From the NCBI GenBank assembly GCA_016219595.1, contig JACRLY010000040.1, positions 1 to 36,218 of the forward strand: a stretch of 36,218 bases of DNA. Direction: 5' to 3'. The notes beneath the pieces were generated by a model, which saw only the letters and a list, made by a program, of their open reading frames with translations, had not been told where the DNA came from and searched no databases. Shown one piece after another: positions 8,672 to 17,390 of this stretch (the stretch's first letter is position 1; each line of letters starts with the position of its first letter). This DNA is from Ignavibacteriota bacterium. Its GTDB lineage: Bacteria > Bacteroidota > Ignavibacteria > Kapaibacteriales > UBA2268. The position numbers and the translations under genes are program-made.

Positions 8672-8707
8672 ACCCTAAATCCTTCCTCAAGGAAGGGAAA
8701 TTTGGGT
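8672..8707. repeat. Imperfect palindrome (CCTTCC / GGAAGG core)
   Basis: ACCCTAAATCCTTCC, a TCAA loop, then GGAAGG...AAATTTGGGT form a hairpin with a small bulge. It is comparable in size to the 8397 hairpin but unrelated in sequence, and is flanked on both sides by TGTCTGAAC elements. Confidence 0.55.
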
Positions 8708-8754
8708 TCACGCAAAGGATGAAAGTTGTCTGAACGGTGATTCGTGACTACTTT

Positions 8755-8785
8755 AAAAAAAACCTCCATGTTTGTGTCATGGAGG
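8755..8785 (-). terminator. Leftward intrinsic terminator with no evident gene
   Basis: On the minus strand CCTCCATG, a 7-base loop and CATGGAGG form a perfect 8-bp stem followed by eight T. This is a textbook intrinsic terminator, but no minus-strand gene lies to its right before recN. It may be the leftover of a lost gene. Confidence 0.6.
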
Positions 8786-9238
8786 CTGAAAAAATTATTT
8801 TTGTTCAACTATTGAGGAGAATTATGAAATAATCACCTCATGTTTAACTTAATATAAAATTTATTCAAATGCAAATATTTTTTTTGTGAACGGGGACTTA
8901 TGTGATTGGTGTGGGATATATTAAACTCACAATTTAGTGTGAGGTGGCTCGGAGACAGCAATTAATCTGGGTTCGGGTTTCTCTACCCCATTCTGAAAAA
9001 TGAGGTTAATATATGCAAGGTAAGCAAGTTGGCTGAACTGTGATTAATGTGATTATGATGATTGATACCAGAAAATGAAAAGACTTAAAGGATTATAAGG
9101 ACTGAAATAGTTAGAAAAATTGAAAATTGATAATTAATATTAATAATTATAGAGATGTTTGATTGAATAATCGCCCTTGTTTTCAATTTCTTCTTATTTT
9201 TGTAAGGAATTTAACTTGTAATCATTATATGATTTTAA

Positions 9239-10963
9239 ATGCTCAAATCGCTTTTAATTAAAAATTTTGCCCTGATAGATTCCCTTGAGATTGATTTTTC
9301 AGAGGGATTGAATATTATTACAGGTGAAACCGGAGCCGGCAAATCAGTCATTGTCGAAGCCCTTTTAATGGCTTTGGGTGAGCGAGCATCGGTTGATTTA
9401 ATTCGTGAAGGAGAAAAAAAAGCAATTATTGAAGCAATTTTCAATTTGCAATATAAATCAATCATTAATACTATATTAACTGAAAACGAAATTGATATTA
9501 ATAATGATATAATAATCCGCAGAGAAATATCAGATAAATCAAGTTCAAGATGTTTTATTAATGATTCACCTGTTAATTTAAATGTACTGAAAAAAATCGG
9601 CGACCTGCTTGTCGATTTTCATGGGCAGCATGACCATCAGTTACTGCTCAACAGGGAATCACATATTACACTTTTAGATTCATTAGCTAATATAGAAAAT
9701 TTGAAGAGTGAATATTTTTCTATTTATTCTTCACTAATTGAAAAAATTCGTAAAATTACTGAATTGAAAAAAAATGAATTACAGTTAAAATCGAAAACGG
9801 ATGCTTTAAAATTTGAATTAAATGAGATTGAACGTGTCAATCCATTGCCGGATGAAGAAAACTTACTTGAACAGGAATTGAATCTAATTCAAAATTCCGA
9901 AATATTGCATAACCTGGCAAATGAATTGAATATGATTTTATCAGAAGATGAAAATTCTGCATATTCACAGTTAAATAAATCTGAAAAAATACTGCAGAAA
10001 CTGGTAAAAATCGATTCAAGATACAAGGAATATTATAATGAAATAATAAAAGCTTCAGTCAGCATTACTGAAATAATTAAGTTCTCGAATAATTATTTAT
10101 CCCAAATTCAATTTGACCAGGAAAGAATAGAATCTATCAGGGAAAGATTACTTATTCTTACGGGATTGAGAAAAAAATATGGTAATTATAACGCTATATT
10201 TGAAAAGAAATCATTTATAGAATCCGAATTAAATCATATCATCAATTTCGATGAAGAAATTATTTCTCTTGACAAAGAAATCAGTGATCTTAAAAATAAA
10301 GCAGGAGAAAAAGCATTTCAGATATCGGAAAAAAGAAAAAACATTTCAATCAAACTGGACAAATCTGTTGTATTAACGTTGAAAAATCTTGGAATTGAAA
10401 ACTCCTTTTTCAAAACAGTAATAACCCAGAATGAAATAAATAAATCAACATTAATGCAATCCGGTAATCATATACATGTTAATTATGAAGGAAAATCTTA
10501 TTCAACTTCACCTGATGGGATAGACGATGTGGAATTCTTCATATCTACAAACAAGGGTGAAACCCCAAAACCATTAACTAATGTTGCATCCGGAGGTGAA
10601 ATCTCAAGGGTGATGCTTGCACTGAAGAGTATTCTTGCTGAAAGCGATAATCTACCAATACTGATTTTCGATGAAATTGACATTGGAATAAGCGGTAGAA
10701 TTGCTCAGAAAGTCGGAATTACAATGAAAGAATTATCAAAGAAACATCAAATTATATCAATAACACATCTGCCTCAAATAGCTGCCCTTGGTGATAGTAA
10801 TATCAGAGTTGAGAAAATAACAGTACAAGGCAGAACCTTAATAAAAAGCAATATAATCTCAAATAAAGAAAAAGTAAAAGAAATTGCCCGGCTAATAAGT
10901 GGAGAAACAATAACTGAAACATCGCTTAAAACAGCAACTGAGCTTATTAATTTTGAAAATTAA
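9239..10963 (+). CDS. recN: DNA repair protein RecN
   Basis: SMC-like ATPase that acts at DNA double-strand breaks and promotes strand pairing in recombinational repair. Seen: Walker A GETGAGKS at residues 29-36, the RecN-typical VDFHGQHDHQLLLN block near residue 125, long coiled-coil arms about residues 150-380, the ABC signature NVASGGEISRVMLALK near 450, Walker B LPILIFDEIDIGISG near 474, and the ITHLPQIAALGD switch region near 509. At 574 residues it is of normal length. The start ATG is the first in frame and gives the conserved MLKSLLIKNFALID. The stop is only four bases from the end of the convergent wzz-like gene, so the two transcription units meet tail to tail with no terminator between them. 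Confidence 0.96.
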   Translation: MLKSLLIKNFALIDSLEIDFSEGLNIITGETGAGKSVIVEALLMALGERASVDLIREGEKKAIIEAIFNLQYKSIINTILTENEIDINNDIIIRREISDKSSSRCFINDSPVNLNVLKKIGDLLVDFHGQHDHQLLLNRESHITLLDSLANIENLKSEYFSIYSSLIEKIRKITELKKNELQLKSKTDALKFELNEIERVNPLPDEENLLEQELNLIQNSEILHNLANELNMILSEDENSAYSQLNKSEKILQKLVKIDSRYKEYYNEIIKASVSITEIIKFSNNYLSQIQFDQERIESIRERLLILTGLRKKYGNYNAIFEKKSFIESELNHIINFDEEIISLDKEISDLKNKAGEKAFQISEKRKNISIKLDKSVVLTLKNLGIENSFFKTVITQNEINKSTLMQSGNHIHVNYEGKSYSTSPDGIDDVEFFISTNKGETPKPLTNVASGGEISRVMLALKSILAESDNLPILIFDEIDIGISGRIAQKVGITMKELSKKHQIISITHLPQIAALGDSNIRVEKITVQGRTLIKSNIISNKEKVKEIARLISGETITETSLKTATELINFEN

Positions 10964-10967
10964 ATTT

Positions 10968-12176
10968 TCAATGATTAATATTTTCAGGATTATCGACTCT
11001 TTTAATATAATATATCCCTTTGAAATATCCTTTTGTAAGAAGATAGACAACAGAGCCAAAGAGACCTAATATGAGACCTATAATTAACATGAATTTCCTG
11101 TCAGGAGAAAGCCTGTCATAAGGTACAAATGCTTTATCAAGAGGTTCAACAGTTGCTATATCACTTTCTTCCTGGATAGCTTCCTGGTATTTCTGAGTCT
11201 CGAGGTAAAGAATTACCTGAGCCATAATCTTCTGGTCACGAATTAAATTTGTATATTCTTTAAGTAATGTAGGAACTGCTGTAAGAGGTATTGAAATATT
11301 ATCATTAGGAACAAGACCTCCTAACTGAGTTCTTTTATATTGTTGCTGCAAATCATGAACCTTTTTCCTGTATGCTTTCACTTTAGGTGAATTAATGTCA
11401 TAATCCTGTGTTAATAAGCTGAGTTCGACTTCGGATTTTGACAATTCACTTCCTACATTCACAGCATTTTCAAGTATAGCTTTTGTTTGTTCATCGAGTG
11501 CCAACACTTTATTTTTCTTTTGAAATGATTCAAGGGCATCATCGATTGAATCCAGTTTAAATTTATTATCAACCAGCACTCTTTCGATGAATAATCTCTT
11601 CCTTTTTGCTTTTGAAACATTTTTCCTTCTATTAACGAAATCCAAACCTTCGACAGCTGTATTAGAAATTTGAGCTGATAATTTTGCAGCTTCTTCCTTA
11701 GATTTCCCTGAGGAAAAATAACCTGTTCCCACAACAGAAGTAACCACAATCAGACCATTCCTGTTTACTCTAACTTCAAGAATATTGTCAATAGCTTTAA
11801 TAATCGTTTCATCATCAGCACCTTTGAAAAGATAAGATGATTTTAGATTCAATTTCTGATTAATATATTTAGCTACTTCCCTGCTTTTGGTAATATCTGC
11901 CAGGAGTTCAAGTTTATTGCCTTGAGATAAGCCGGGAACCGATAAGCCACCGGATAAACTCTGGAGGAAGCTGGATAATCCGGCATTAGTGCCTGTTTCT
12001 TCAGGAGGTAATACCGTAGCAGTAGCTTCATATTCATAAGGTACAATGAATGATAAAATTAATGTAAATACAACTACAATCCCGGTAACAAGGAATGTAA
12101 ATTTTTTATTGAGATTTATTAATCTGAAAACGATTCTTAATGATAATTCTTCTTTGTTTATTTCTTCAATTCCCAT
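10968..12176 (-). CDS. Wzz/Wzc-like polysaccharide co-polymerase (chain-length determinant)
   Basis: Inner membrane protein that pairs with the outer membrane polysaccharide exporter and sets polymer length. The Wzz domain begins near residue 12; a first membrane helix is at about residues 27-48 (FTFLVTGIVVVFTLILSFIV), followed by the typical YEYEATATVLPPEE. A long periplasmic coiled coil follows (about 170-330), then the proline-containing pre-membrane segment VEPLDKAFVPYDRLSPDRK and a second helix FMLIIGLILGLFGSVVYLL. There is no C-terminal tyrosine kinase domain, so it is the kinase-free type. It lies 13 bases downstream of the Wza-like gene in the same operon. No glycosyltransferases are nearby, so the polymer is unknown. 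Confidence 0.9.
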   Translation of the reverse strand: MGIEEINKEELSLRIVFRLINLNKKFTFLVTGIVVVFTLILSFIVPYEYEATATVLPPEETGTNAGLSSFLQSLSGGLSVPGLSQGNKLELLADITKSREVAKYINQKLNLKSSYLFKGADDETIIKAIDNILEVRVNRNGLIVVTSVVGTGYFSSGKSKEEAAKLSAQISNTAVEGLDFVNRRKNVSKAKRKRLFIERVLVDNKFKLDSIDDALESFQKKNKVLALDEQTKAILENAVNVGSELSKSEVELSLLTQDYDINSPKVKAYRKKVHDLQQQYKRTQLGGLVPNDNISIPLTAVPTLLKEYTNLIRDQKIMAQVILYLETQKYQEAIQEESDIATVEPLDKAFVPYDRLSPDRKFMLIIGLILGLFGSVVYLLTKGYFKGIYYIKRVDNPENINH

Positions 12177-12189
12177 AAATCTTTCAAAT

Positions 12190-13860
12190 TTATTTTGTAA
12201 GAGCTAAAATAACACCGACTATAGTAACTAATTGTGTAACTATGGTCAATCCTGTATAAAATGTAAAATCAGATTCCGCTTCGGGAGGTACAAGGATATT
12301 GTCCCCCGGTTCAATAGTATAGTTCATGTTTTCTGCCAGGAATTGTTCTCCTTTTGGTTTCACAATTAAAGTTTCACCATCATCTGCCCTGAATCCGAAT
12401 CCTCCGGCAAGATTGATATAATCGAGCCACTGCAAATTCGGATTATATATTACCATACCCGGATTATTTACCCTGCCCTGCACATTGACAAAATTCCTTT
12501 TTTGAGGAACAAATATTGAATCCTTATCCATGACAAGAATATTATCACTACTATTCTGATTTGAATTAATTTTTTCGAAATCAATTGCCATCATACCTTT
12601 TTTCTCGACAATTTTAGCCTGGAAGTAACGGCGTTCATTTTCTGACATTTCAGAGTAAGGAGTTCTATAAAGTCTTTCCATTTGAGGGTCAGTTTTCTGT
12701 ATTTCAGCTTTTCTAATCATTAGAGCCGACTCCAGGGCACCGTTATCTGTAACACCTCCTGCCCTGTTCAAAATATCTCTTACCTTTGTTTCACCTATAT
12801 TTATCGCATAATATCCGGGGTAATTCACCTCACCTGTAATAGCTACCATCTTATCATTATTCCAGTTGACTATTTGCCTGATAAAAACTCTATCGCCTGT
12901 AAACAGAGGGAAATCACCTTCAAGAAAAGATGCAGTATCGAATTTTTTTCTCCATGATGATATATTCACAGTCCAACGGTCGATGTATGAAGTATTTGGT
13001 CTGAACCTGGCAATTTCCACTGAATCTAAAAATGATGATTCGAGGAAACCCTGTCCGAATTTAATGAGTGTGGACAGTGAATCACCTTCTACATATTCAA
13101 AATCACCCTCAAAGCCAATCTCACCATAAATACCTATACTTTCTTTGATATTACTTGTTGGAATGACGATATGGTCTCCTCCAATCACAGTTGGATTTGA
13201 TTCTTTATCATTTGTCATGTAAAATCTAAGCAAGTCAACTTTCAGACATTCATTGGGTTCAGTTCTATAGAGTGAAATTTTCCTGATAGAAGAGTTATAT
13301 TTTAATCCCCCAGCTTTTTCAATAACTTCGGATACCCTGTCAACAGCAGTGGCAGGAACAATTCCGGGTTTCCTAACAGCACCGCTGACAATAACTTTAA
13401 ATTCCCTGAGTTTTTTCAAGCCCAGATTTACTTCATTGTTTTTGAAAATACGTAATGCCTGCTTCCTGATTAATGTATCAGCTTCAGCTAATGTTTTACC
13501 CTTAAGATTAACTGTACCAATTTCCGGAATAATTAATTTTCCTTCAGGTGAAATTGTAGCTTCTACTTCCAGTGTTTTAGCACCTAAAACCATTATATTG
13601 AATTCATCTCCGGGTCCTAAAATGTATTTATTTGGGTCTATCTCTTTTTCCTGCAGCCCTGCACTTTCTTTAGCCAAATCATGGGCTCTTTGAATTGCGA
13701 GTGTATCATTCTGCTTTTTTCTCGAGCCTGAAATAAAATAATTATCCAGCCAATTTTGCTCTTTTTCTTCTTCCTGAGAAAAAACAATATTTGGATAAAT
13801 AAATATAAAAAATAATATGGTAATTATGCTGAGATTTGAAATAAATCTTATCTTTTTCAT
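12190..13860 (-). CDS. Wza-like polysaccharide export outer membrane protein with SLBB domains
   Basis: Outer membrane/periplasmic polysaccharide exporter. I start it at MKKIRFISNLSII, because that gives a clean signal peptide ending near IYPNIVFSQ; the track's start 11 codons upstream only adds MCKLILIIMKY. The Poly_export domain begins at YILGPGDEFNIMVLGAK. Then come several SLBB domains, recognisable by FKVIVSGAVRKPGIVPA, VAITGEVNYPGYYAI, and FVNVQGRVNNPGMVIYNP. The C-terminus has the pattern EPGDNILVPPE plus a hydrophobic helix (TGLTIVTQLVTIVGVILAL), consistent with the membrane-spanning helix of Wza-type pores. No lipobox Cys is seen, unlike E. coli Wza. It is the first gene of a two-gene operon with the Wzz-like protein. 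Confidence 0.92.
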   Translation of the reverse strand: MKKIRFISNLSIITILFFIFIYPNIVFSQEEEKEQNWLDNYFISGSRKKQNDTLAIQRAHDLAKESAGLQEKEIDPNKYILGPGDEFNIMVLGAKTLEVEATISPEGKLIIPEIGTVNLKGKTLAEADTLIRKQALRIFKNNEVNLGLKKLREFKVIVSGAVRKPGIVPATAVDRVSEVIEKAGGLKYNSSIRKISLYRTEPNECLKVDLLRFYMTNDKESNPTVIGGDHIVIPTSNIKESIGIYGEIGFEGDFEYVEGDSLSTLIKFGQGFLESSFLDSVEIARFRPNTSYIDRWTVNISSWRKKFDTASFLEGDFPLFTGDRVFIRQIVNWNNDKMVAITGEVNYPGYYAINIGETKVRDILNRAGGVTDNGALESALMIRKAEIQKTDPQMERLYRTPYSEMSENERRYFQAKIVEKKGMMAIDFEKINSNQNSSDNILVMDKDSIFVPQKRNFVNVQGRVNNPGMVIYNPNLQWLDYINLAGGFGFRADDGETLIVKPKGEQFLAENMNYTIEPGDNILVPPEAESDFTFYTGLTIVTQLVTIVGVILALTK

Positions 13861-13969
13861 GTATTTCATTATTATTAAAATTAATTTACACAAATTTATT
13901 AAAAAACCATTTCTTATGAAAGTCAGATTTCATCGTAATTTCAAATAAAATAATAAGCTAAACACATAA

Positions 13970-14003
13970 TTGTCGCTTCTGACAAGTTACTTTCGTAATT
14001 TTG
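13970..14003 (+). promoter_or_regulatory. Possible promoter for the IMPase-dapF operon
   Basis: TAATTTTG at 13996-14003 matches the TAnnTTTG -7 element exactly and lies 30 bases before the ATG. A TTG at 13970 could be the -33 element, though the 23-base spacer is a little long. TTGTC...GACAA forms a small inverted repeat between them. Consensus evidence only. Confidence 0.4.
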
Positions 14004-14033
14004 CTTATTATATTATTCAATTTAATTAAATAA

Positions 14034-14852
14034 ATGTTTAATCAATTAACTAATTGTGCTGTTGATTCAGCATTAAAAGCAGGTAAAATTCTTAAAGAAG
14101 GATTTGGTACCTCATTTGAAATATTCAACAAAATTGGTAAAAATAATTTAGTTACCGAATATGATAAACGTTCAGAATCAATAATTATTGAAAATATTAA
14201 GTCTGTTTTTCCTGACCATAGTTTTGTCGCAGAGGAAAGTGGTAATTCCGGTAATATAGATAATGATTCAATTAAGTGGGTTATTGACCCATTGGATGGA
14301 ACAGTTAATTTTGCACATTCACTGCCAATATTCAGCGTTAGTATTGCTGCTGTGAAAAACAAGGAAATTTTATGCGGTGTTGTCTATCATCCAATTCTTG
14401 ACGAATTATTTATTGCTGAGAAAGGTACCGGTTCATTTTTAAATGATAAACCTATAAAAGTTTCGAAATCAACTGAACTTGACTCGGCTTTTTTGGTAAC
14501 AGGCTTCCCTTATAACGTAAATTCAAATCCATGCGGATGTATAGACCACTTTGTTTCCATAATACAAAGAGGAATACCGGTGAGACGCCTCGGCTCTGCA
14601 GCTCTCGATTTAGCTTATGTTGCATGCGGAAGATTCGACGGGTTCTGGGAAATTAATCTGCATTCCTGGGATGTTGCAGCAGGAGTAATAATTGTACAGG
14701 AAGCAGGTGGAATTGTAACACAATATAATAATGAAAAATATTGGCTCGATAACCAGACTTTGATTGCTACCAATGGTAAAATCCATAATCAAATTTGTAA
14801 TGTACTAATTAAGTGTGGCTGCGGGATAAATTTCGGAAGAAACCAAAAATGA
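14034..14852 (+). CDS. Inositol-1-monophosphatase family protein (SuhB-like)
   Basis: Mg-dependent, Li-sensitive phosphatase fold acting on inositol phosphate or related sugar or nucleotide phosphates. Metal-binding residues are in place: EE in FVAEESGNSG (residues 67-68), the signature WVIDPLDGTVNFAHSLPIFS with Asp85 and Asp88, and the C-terminal signature SWDVAAGVIIVQEAGG. At 272 residues it is of normal size. The tail ending KCGCGINFGRNQK is slightly unusual in being Cys-rich. The last codon and stop overlap the dapF start as ATGA, so the two are probably translationally coupled. SuhB itself can also act in ribosomal RNA antitermination; whether that applies here cannot be seen. Confidence 0.92.
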   Translation: MFNQLTNCAVDSALKAGKILKEGFGTSFEIFNKIGKNNLVTEYDKRSESIIIENIKSVFPDHSFVAEESGNSGNIDNDSIKWVIDPLDGTVNFAHSLPIFSVSIAAVKNKEILCGVVYHPILDELFIAEKGTGSFLNDKPIKVSKSTELDSAFLVTGFPYNVNSNPCGCIDHFVSIIQRGIPVRRLGSAALDLAYVACGRFDGFWEINLHSWDVAAGVIIVQEAGGIVTQYNNEKYWLDNQTLIATNGKIHNQICNVLIKCGCGINFGRNQK

Positions 14853-15688
14853 AAATTAAAGTAACATATATGTCAGGAGCAGGTAACCTGTTTACGGTTA
14901 TTGACAACAGTTTATATAATATATCCCATAATCAGCTTGTAGAATTATCACCACTTCTTTGTAAGTCAGAGGATTACAAATCTGAAGGATTACTTGTCAT
15001 AAACGAAGATAAAATTTATCCATTTAATGCAGATTTCTACAATCCTGACGGTTCCTATGGAGCTATGTGCGGAAATGGAGCAAGATGCGTTATTAAATTT
15101 TTTAAAGAAAAAAAAGTCACTGAACCTTATCCGAATATAATAAAATTTATTATGTGTGGTGAAGAATATGATGCAGTGTATGAAGGAGAAACTATCGCAA
15201 TTTATTTTTTACCTCCTGAAAAATTTCAACACAATATTAAAATAGATTATTATGAAAGCGAAGTTGAAGGGTCTTATGTTGATATCGGCTCACAACATTT
15301 CGTAGTAAATATAAAAAATCAAGAGAATTGGAAAAATATTAAAATCGAGGATTTCGAATTACATAAAATTGCTCCATATTTCAGATACAATGAGCAATTT
15401 GCTCCTAAAGGAGTGAATTTTAATATTTATGAGGTCAAAAATAAAAGTAAAATTATTCTCAGGACTTATGAACGCGGTGTCGAAGGGGAGACAGGTGCAT
15501 GCGGGACCGGTGCTATATCTGCTGCATTGACATCAGTAATAAATAATGAGACAAAATTTCCTGTTACTGTAATTCCACCAAGTAAAATTCCCGTTATAGT
15601 TGATATAATAGGGAAGGTTAATAAAATAATAAGAATACAACTTCAAGGACCGGCAGAATTTATTGGAGAAACAGAAATAGAAATTTAA
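14849..15688 (+). CDS. dapF: Diaminopimelate epimerase
   Basis: Converts LL- to meso-diaminopimelate for peptidoglycan and lysine, using two Cys residues as acid and base. Both are present: Cys74 in GAMCGNGARC and Cys218 in GETGACGTGA. The N-terminus MKIKVTYMSGAGNLFTVID matches the family, so I start at 14849 rather than the track's 14813, which would add MWLRDKFRKKPK read from inside the upstream gene. This gives 279 residues, the usual size, and an ATGA overlap with the IMPase gene. The M20 amidohydrolase 90 bases downstream could belong to the same pathway, but that is inference. Confidence 0.95.
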   Translation: MKIKVTYMSGAGNLFTVIDNSLYNISHNQLVELSPLLCKSEDYKSEGLLVINEDKIYPFNADFYNPDGSYGAMCGNGARCVIKFFKEKKVTEPYPNIIKFIMCGEEYDAVYEGETIAIYFLPPEKFQHNIKIDYYESEVEGSYVDIGSQHFVVNIKNQENWKNIKIEDFELHKIAPYFRYNEQFAPKGVNFNIYEVKNKSKIILRTYERGVEGETGACGTGAISAALTSVINNETKFPVTVIPPSKIPVIVDIIGKVNKIIRIQLQGPAEFIGETEIEI

Positions 15689-15778
15689 ATAAATAAATAA
15701 TGCAATGACAGAACATTTTCTGACTTAAAAAGAACATTATGATGTCAAAATATGTTTATATAAAATGAAAGAAAAAAT

Positions 15779-16966
15779 ATGAGTGATAATTTGAAAAATA
15801 TTATAAATAAATCTGAATCAATGTTGAATGATTTGGTTCAAATCAGAAGACACATTCATCAGAATCCTGAATTATCATTTAAGGAATTTTTAACTGCTGA
15901 ATTTATCAGGGATAACTTAAGAATGATGGGAATTAATTATAAGGCAATTGCTGAGACAGGAACATTGGCATTGATAGGCAATGGTGAAAGATGTGTTGCA
16001 CTTCGTGCAGATATTGATGCACTGCCAATCCAGGAAGAAACCGGTCTTGAATTTGCATCTAAGAATTCAGGAGTTATGCATGCATGCGGTCATGATATGC
16101 ACACGACCATGCTTCTTGGTGCTGCAAGAATACTCAAAGGAATAGAATCAGAATTAAATGGAACCGTAAAAATTATATTCCAACCCGGAGAAGAAAAACT
16201 CCCCGGAGGCGCGTCAAAACTCATTGAAGAAGGTGTTCTCGAAAATCCTAAAGTTTCAGCAATTTTCGGACAACATATTTTCCCGGAAGAATCAACAGGA
16301 ACAATTTCTGTGAATTCCGGATACATCATGGCATCTGCTGATGAGTTATATTGGACATTAAAAGGTAAAGGTACTCATGCTGCACAGCCGCATCTTGGAA
16401 ATGACTGTATAATGGCGGCTTCTCAGCTTGTTATGAATCTTCAAACGGTAGTTACAAAATATCGCAATCCTGTAAAACCTGGATTACTATCTGTTACTGC
16501 AATTCATGGTGGTTCTGCACCTAATGTATTTCCGGATGAAGTCAAGTTGATGGGAACGTTCAGGGCTAACGATGAAGAATGGCGAGGCAAAATGCACGAT
16601 GAAATCCGCAGAATCACAAATGATACTTGTTCATTATTTGGAATAAAAGGAGAAGTCGAAATTGTCAAGGGCTACCCTGCTCTTTACAATAATCCTGAAA
16701 CAACTTTAATCGCTGAAAAAACAGCAAAGGAATTACTGAGTAAAGATTCTGTAGAAGTGTTTGAACCAAAGCTATGGGCGGAAGATTTTGCATATTATGC
16801 TCAGAAAATTCCTTCTACATTCTGGTTCCTGGGAATTAGACCTAAAGGTATTTCAGAATTACCACCGTTACATAATTCTAAATTAATCCCGGATGAGAAA
16901 GCACTTTCGATTGGTGCGGCAATGCTTGCGGGGACAGCAGTTAATTTTCTAAGTATTGGGAAATAG
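15779..16966 (+). CDS. M20D amidohydrolase (N-acyl-L-amino acid amidohydrolase / hippurate hydrolase type)
   Basis: Zn/Mn-dependent cytosolic peptidase-family enzyme that removes acyl groups from amino acids. Metal ligands are visible: Cys103 and His105 in HACGHDMHTT, Glu138-139 in FQPGEEK, His in GQHIFPEES, and the C-terminal His in LPPLHNSKL. The bacterial dimerisation domain is present (GKGTHAAQPHLGNDCIMAA, VTAIHGGSAPNVFPDEV), then WAEDFAYYAQKIPSTFWFLG. At 395 residues it is complete. No signal peptide. Being next to dapF, an N-acetyl-diaminopimelate deacetylase role is possible, but sequence alone cannot separate that from hippurate or IAA-amino acid hydrolases. Confidence 0.93.
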   Translation: MSDNLKNIINKSESMLNDLVQIRRHIHQNPELSFKEFLTAEFIRDNLRMMGINYKAIAETGTLALIGNGERCVALRADIDALPIQEETGLEFASKNSGVMHACGHDMHTTMLLGAARILKGIESELNGTVKIIFQPGEEKLPGGASKLIEEGVLENPKVSAIFGQHIFPEESTGTISVNSGYIMASADELYWTLKGKGTHAAQPHLGNDCIMAASQLVMNLQTVVTKYRNPVKPGLLSVTAIHGGSAPNVFPDEVKLMGTFRANDEEWRGKMHDEIRRITNDTCSLFGIKGEVEIVKGYPALYNNPETTLIAEKTAKELLSKDSVEVFEPKLWAEDFAYYAQKIPSTFWFLGIRPKGISELPPLHNSKLIPDEKALSIGAAMLAGTAVNFLSIGK

Positions 16967-17035
16967 GAAAAAGAAAATTGAATATAGAAAAAAGATAATA
17001 GCAAAAAGAATAGTAAATAGAAGAAGTTCAATTAA

Positions 17036-17221
17036 ATATTTTGGAAAACAATTTCTGTTATCTTACACGAGCAAAAAAATTTATTGCAAGAGCAGAAAAA
17101 GACTAATGAAAGACTCGACAAGCTCGAAATACAACAAGCGAAAACAAATATTGAATTATCTGATATGAGATTGGCGTTCATTAAATTTGCAGATAAATAT
17201 ACTTTCTTTACAGTTTTTTAA
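17036..17221 (+). pseudogene. Coiled-coil protein remnant without start codon
   Basis: Frame 2 is open from 17036 to a TAA at 17219 and reads like a real protein tail: LQEQKKTNERLDKLEIQQAK, then ELSDMRLAFIKFADKY. The heptad pattern and mixed composition look coding, unlike the Lys/Arg-rich ORF in the track over the same bases. An in-frame stop at 17033 and lack of ATG before a late Met at 17165 suggest a decayed gene whose 5' part is lost in the AT-rich, A-heavy stretch after the M20 gene. I do not recognise a family. Confidence 0.4.
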
Positions 17222-17390
17222 GAACATCTGTCAATACTTGAGAAAACTGTTTTTCAAAATTAAAATACTTAGTAATTTAATTATTTTATTATACCCCTAA
17301 CCTAATAATTCAAACAAAACAATTAACAAATAAATTATAATAATTATTAATTAAAATTGAAAATATAGATTATTTCTCAATTTAATTGAT
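17222..17390. other. AT-rich gap between convergent genes
   Basis: This stretch between the coiled-coil remnant and the end of the minus-strand T9SS gene is very AT-rich and low in complexity. I see no gene, no RNA fold and no convincing terminator hairpin. Confidence 0.6.

Larger units (their letters stand above)
8551..9066. repeat. Interspersed TGTCTGAAC-like elements, four copies
   Basis: Related starts occur at 8551 (ATGTCTGAATTAGGATT), 8616 (TTGTCTGAACTTGGATTAAG), 8726 (TTGTCTGAACGGTGATTCG) and 9029 (TTGGCTGAACTGTGATTAAT). Three continue into GATTAATxTGATT-type sequence. They are all in the same direction and in non-coding DNA, which suggests a dispersed intergenic repeat family. The spacing is irregular and there is no sign of a CRISPR. 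Confidence 0.6.
8075..9238. other. Gene-free 1.16-kb region rich in short repeats and palindromes
   Basis: No credible gene is visible between ftsK and recN. Contents in order: a doubled AATAGTCGTTAGGC-like motif (8092-8128), two tandem 17-mers (8357-8390), a CCCCC/GGGGG hairpin repeat (8397-8429), four copies of a TGTCTGAAC-like element (8551-9066), an imperfect CCTTCC/GGAAGG palindrome (8672-8707), and a leftward terminator-like hairpin (8755-8785). The 66-codon minus-strand ORF at 8608-8808 runs through the last two palindromes and resembles no protein I know. The region reads as a collecting place for interspersed repeats. Confidence 0.75.

Noticed and set aside
8608-8808. 66-codon minus-strand ORF in the ftsK-recN gap
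   Set aside because: It runs through a palindrome, a terminator hairpin and two repeat copies, and its protein has no family features.
8551-9066. CRISPR array
   Set aside because: Copies are diverged, differ in length and have irregular spacing with no spacer-like pattern.
14813-14848. Upstream GTG start for dapF (track version)
   Set aside because: The extra MWLRDKFRKKPK is read from inside the IMPase gene; the ATG at 14849 gives the family N-terminus.
16956-17168. 70-codon plus-strand ORF after the M20 gene
   Set aside because: Composition is almost only Lys, Arg, Ile and Ser from A-rich DNA, and it overlaps the M20 stop. A different frame over the same bases looks more coding.
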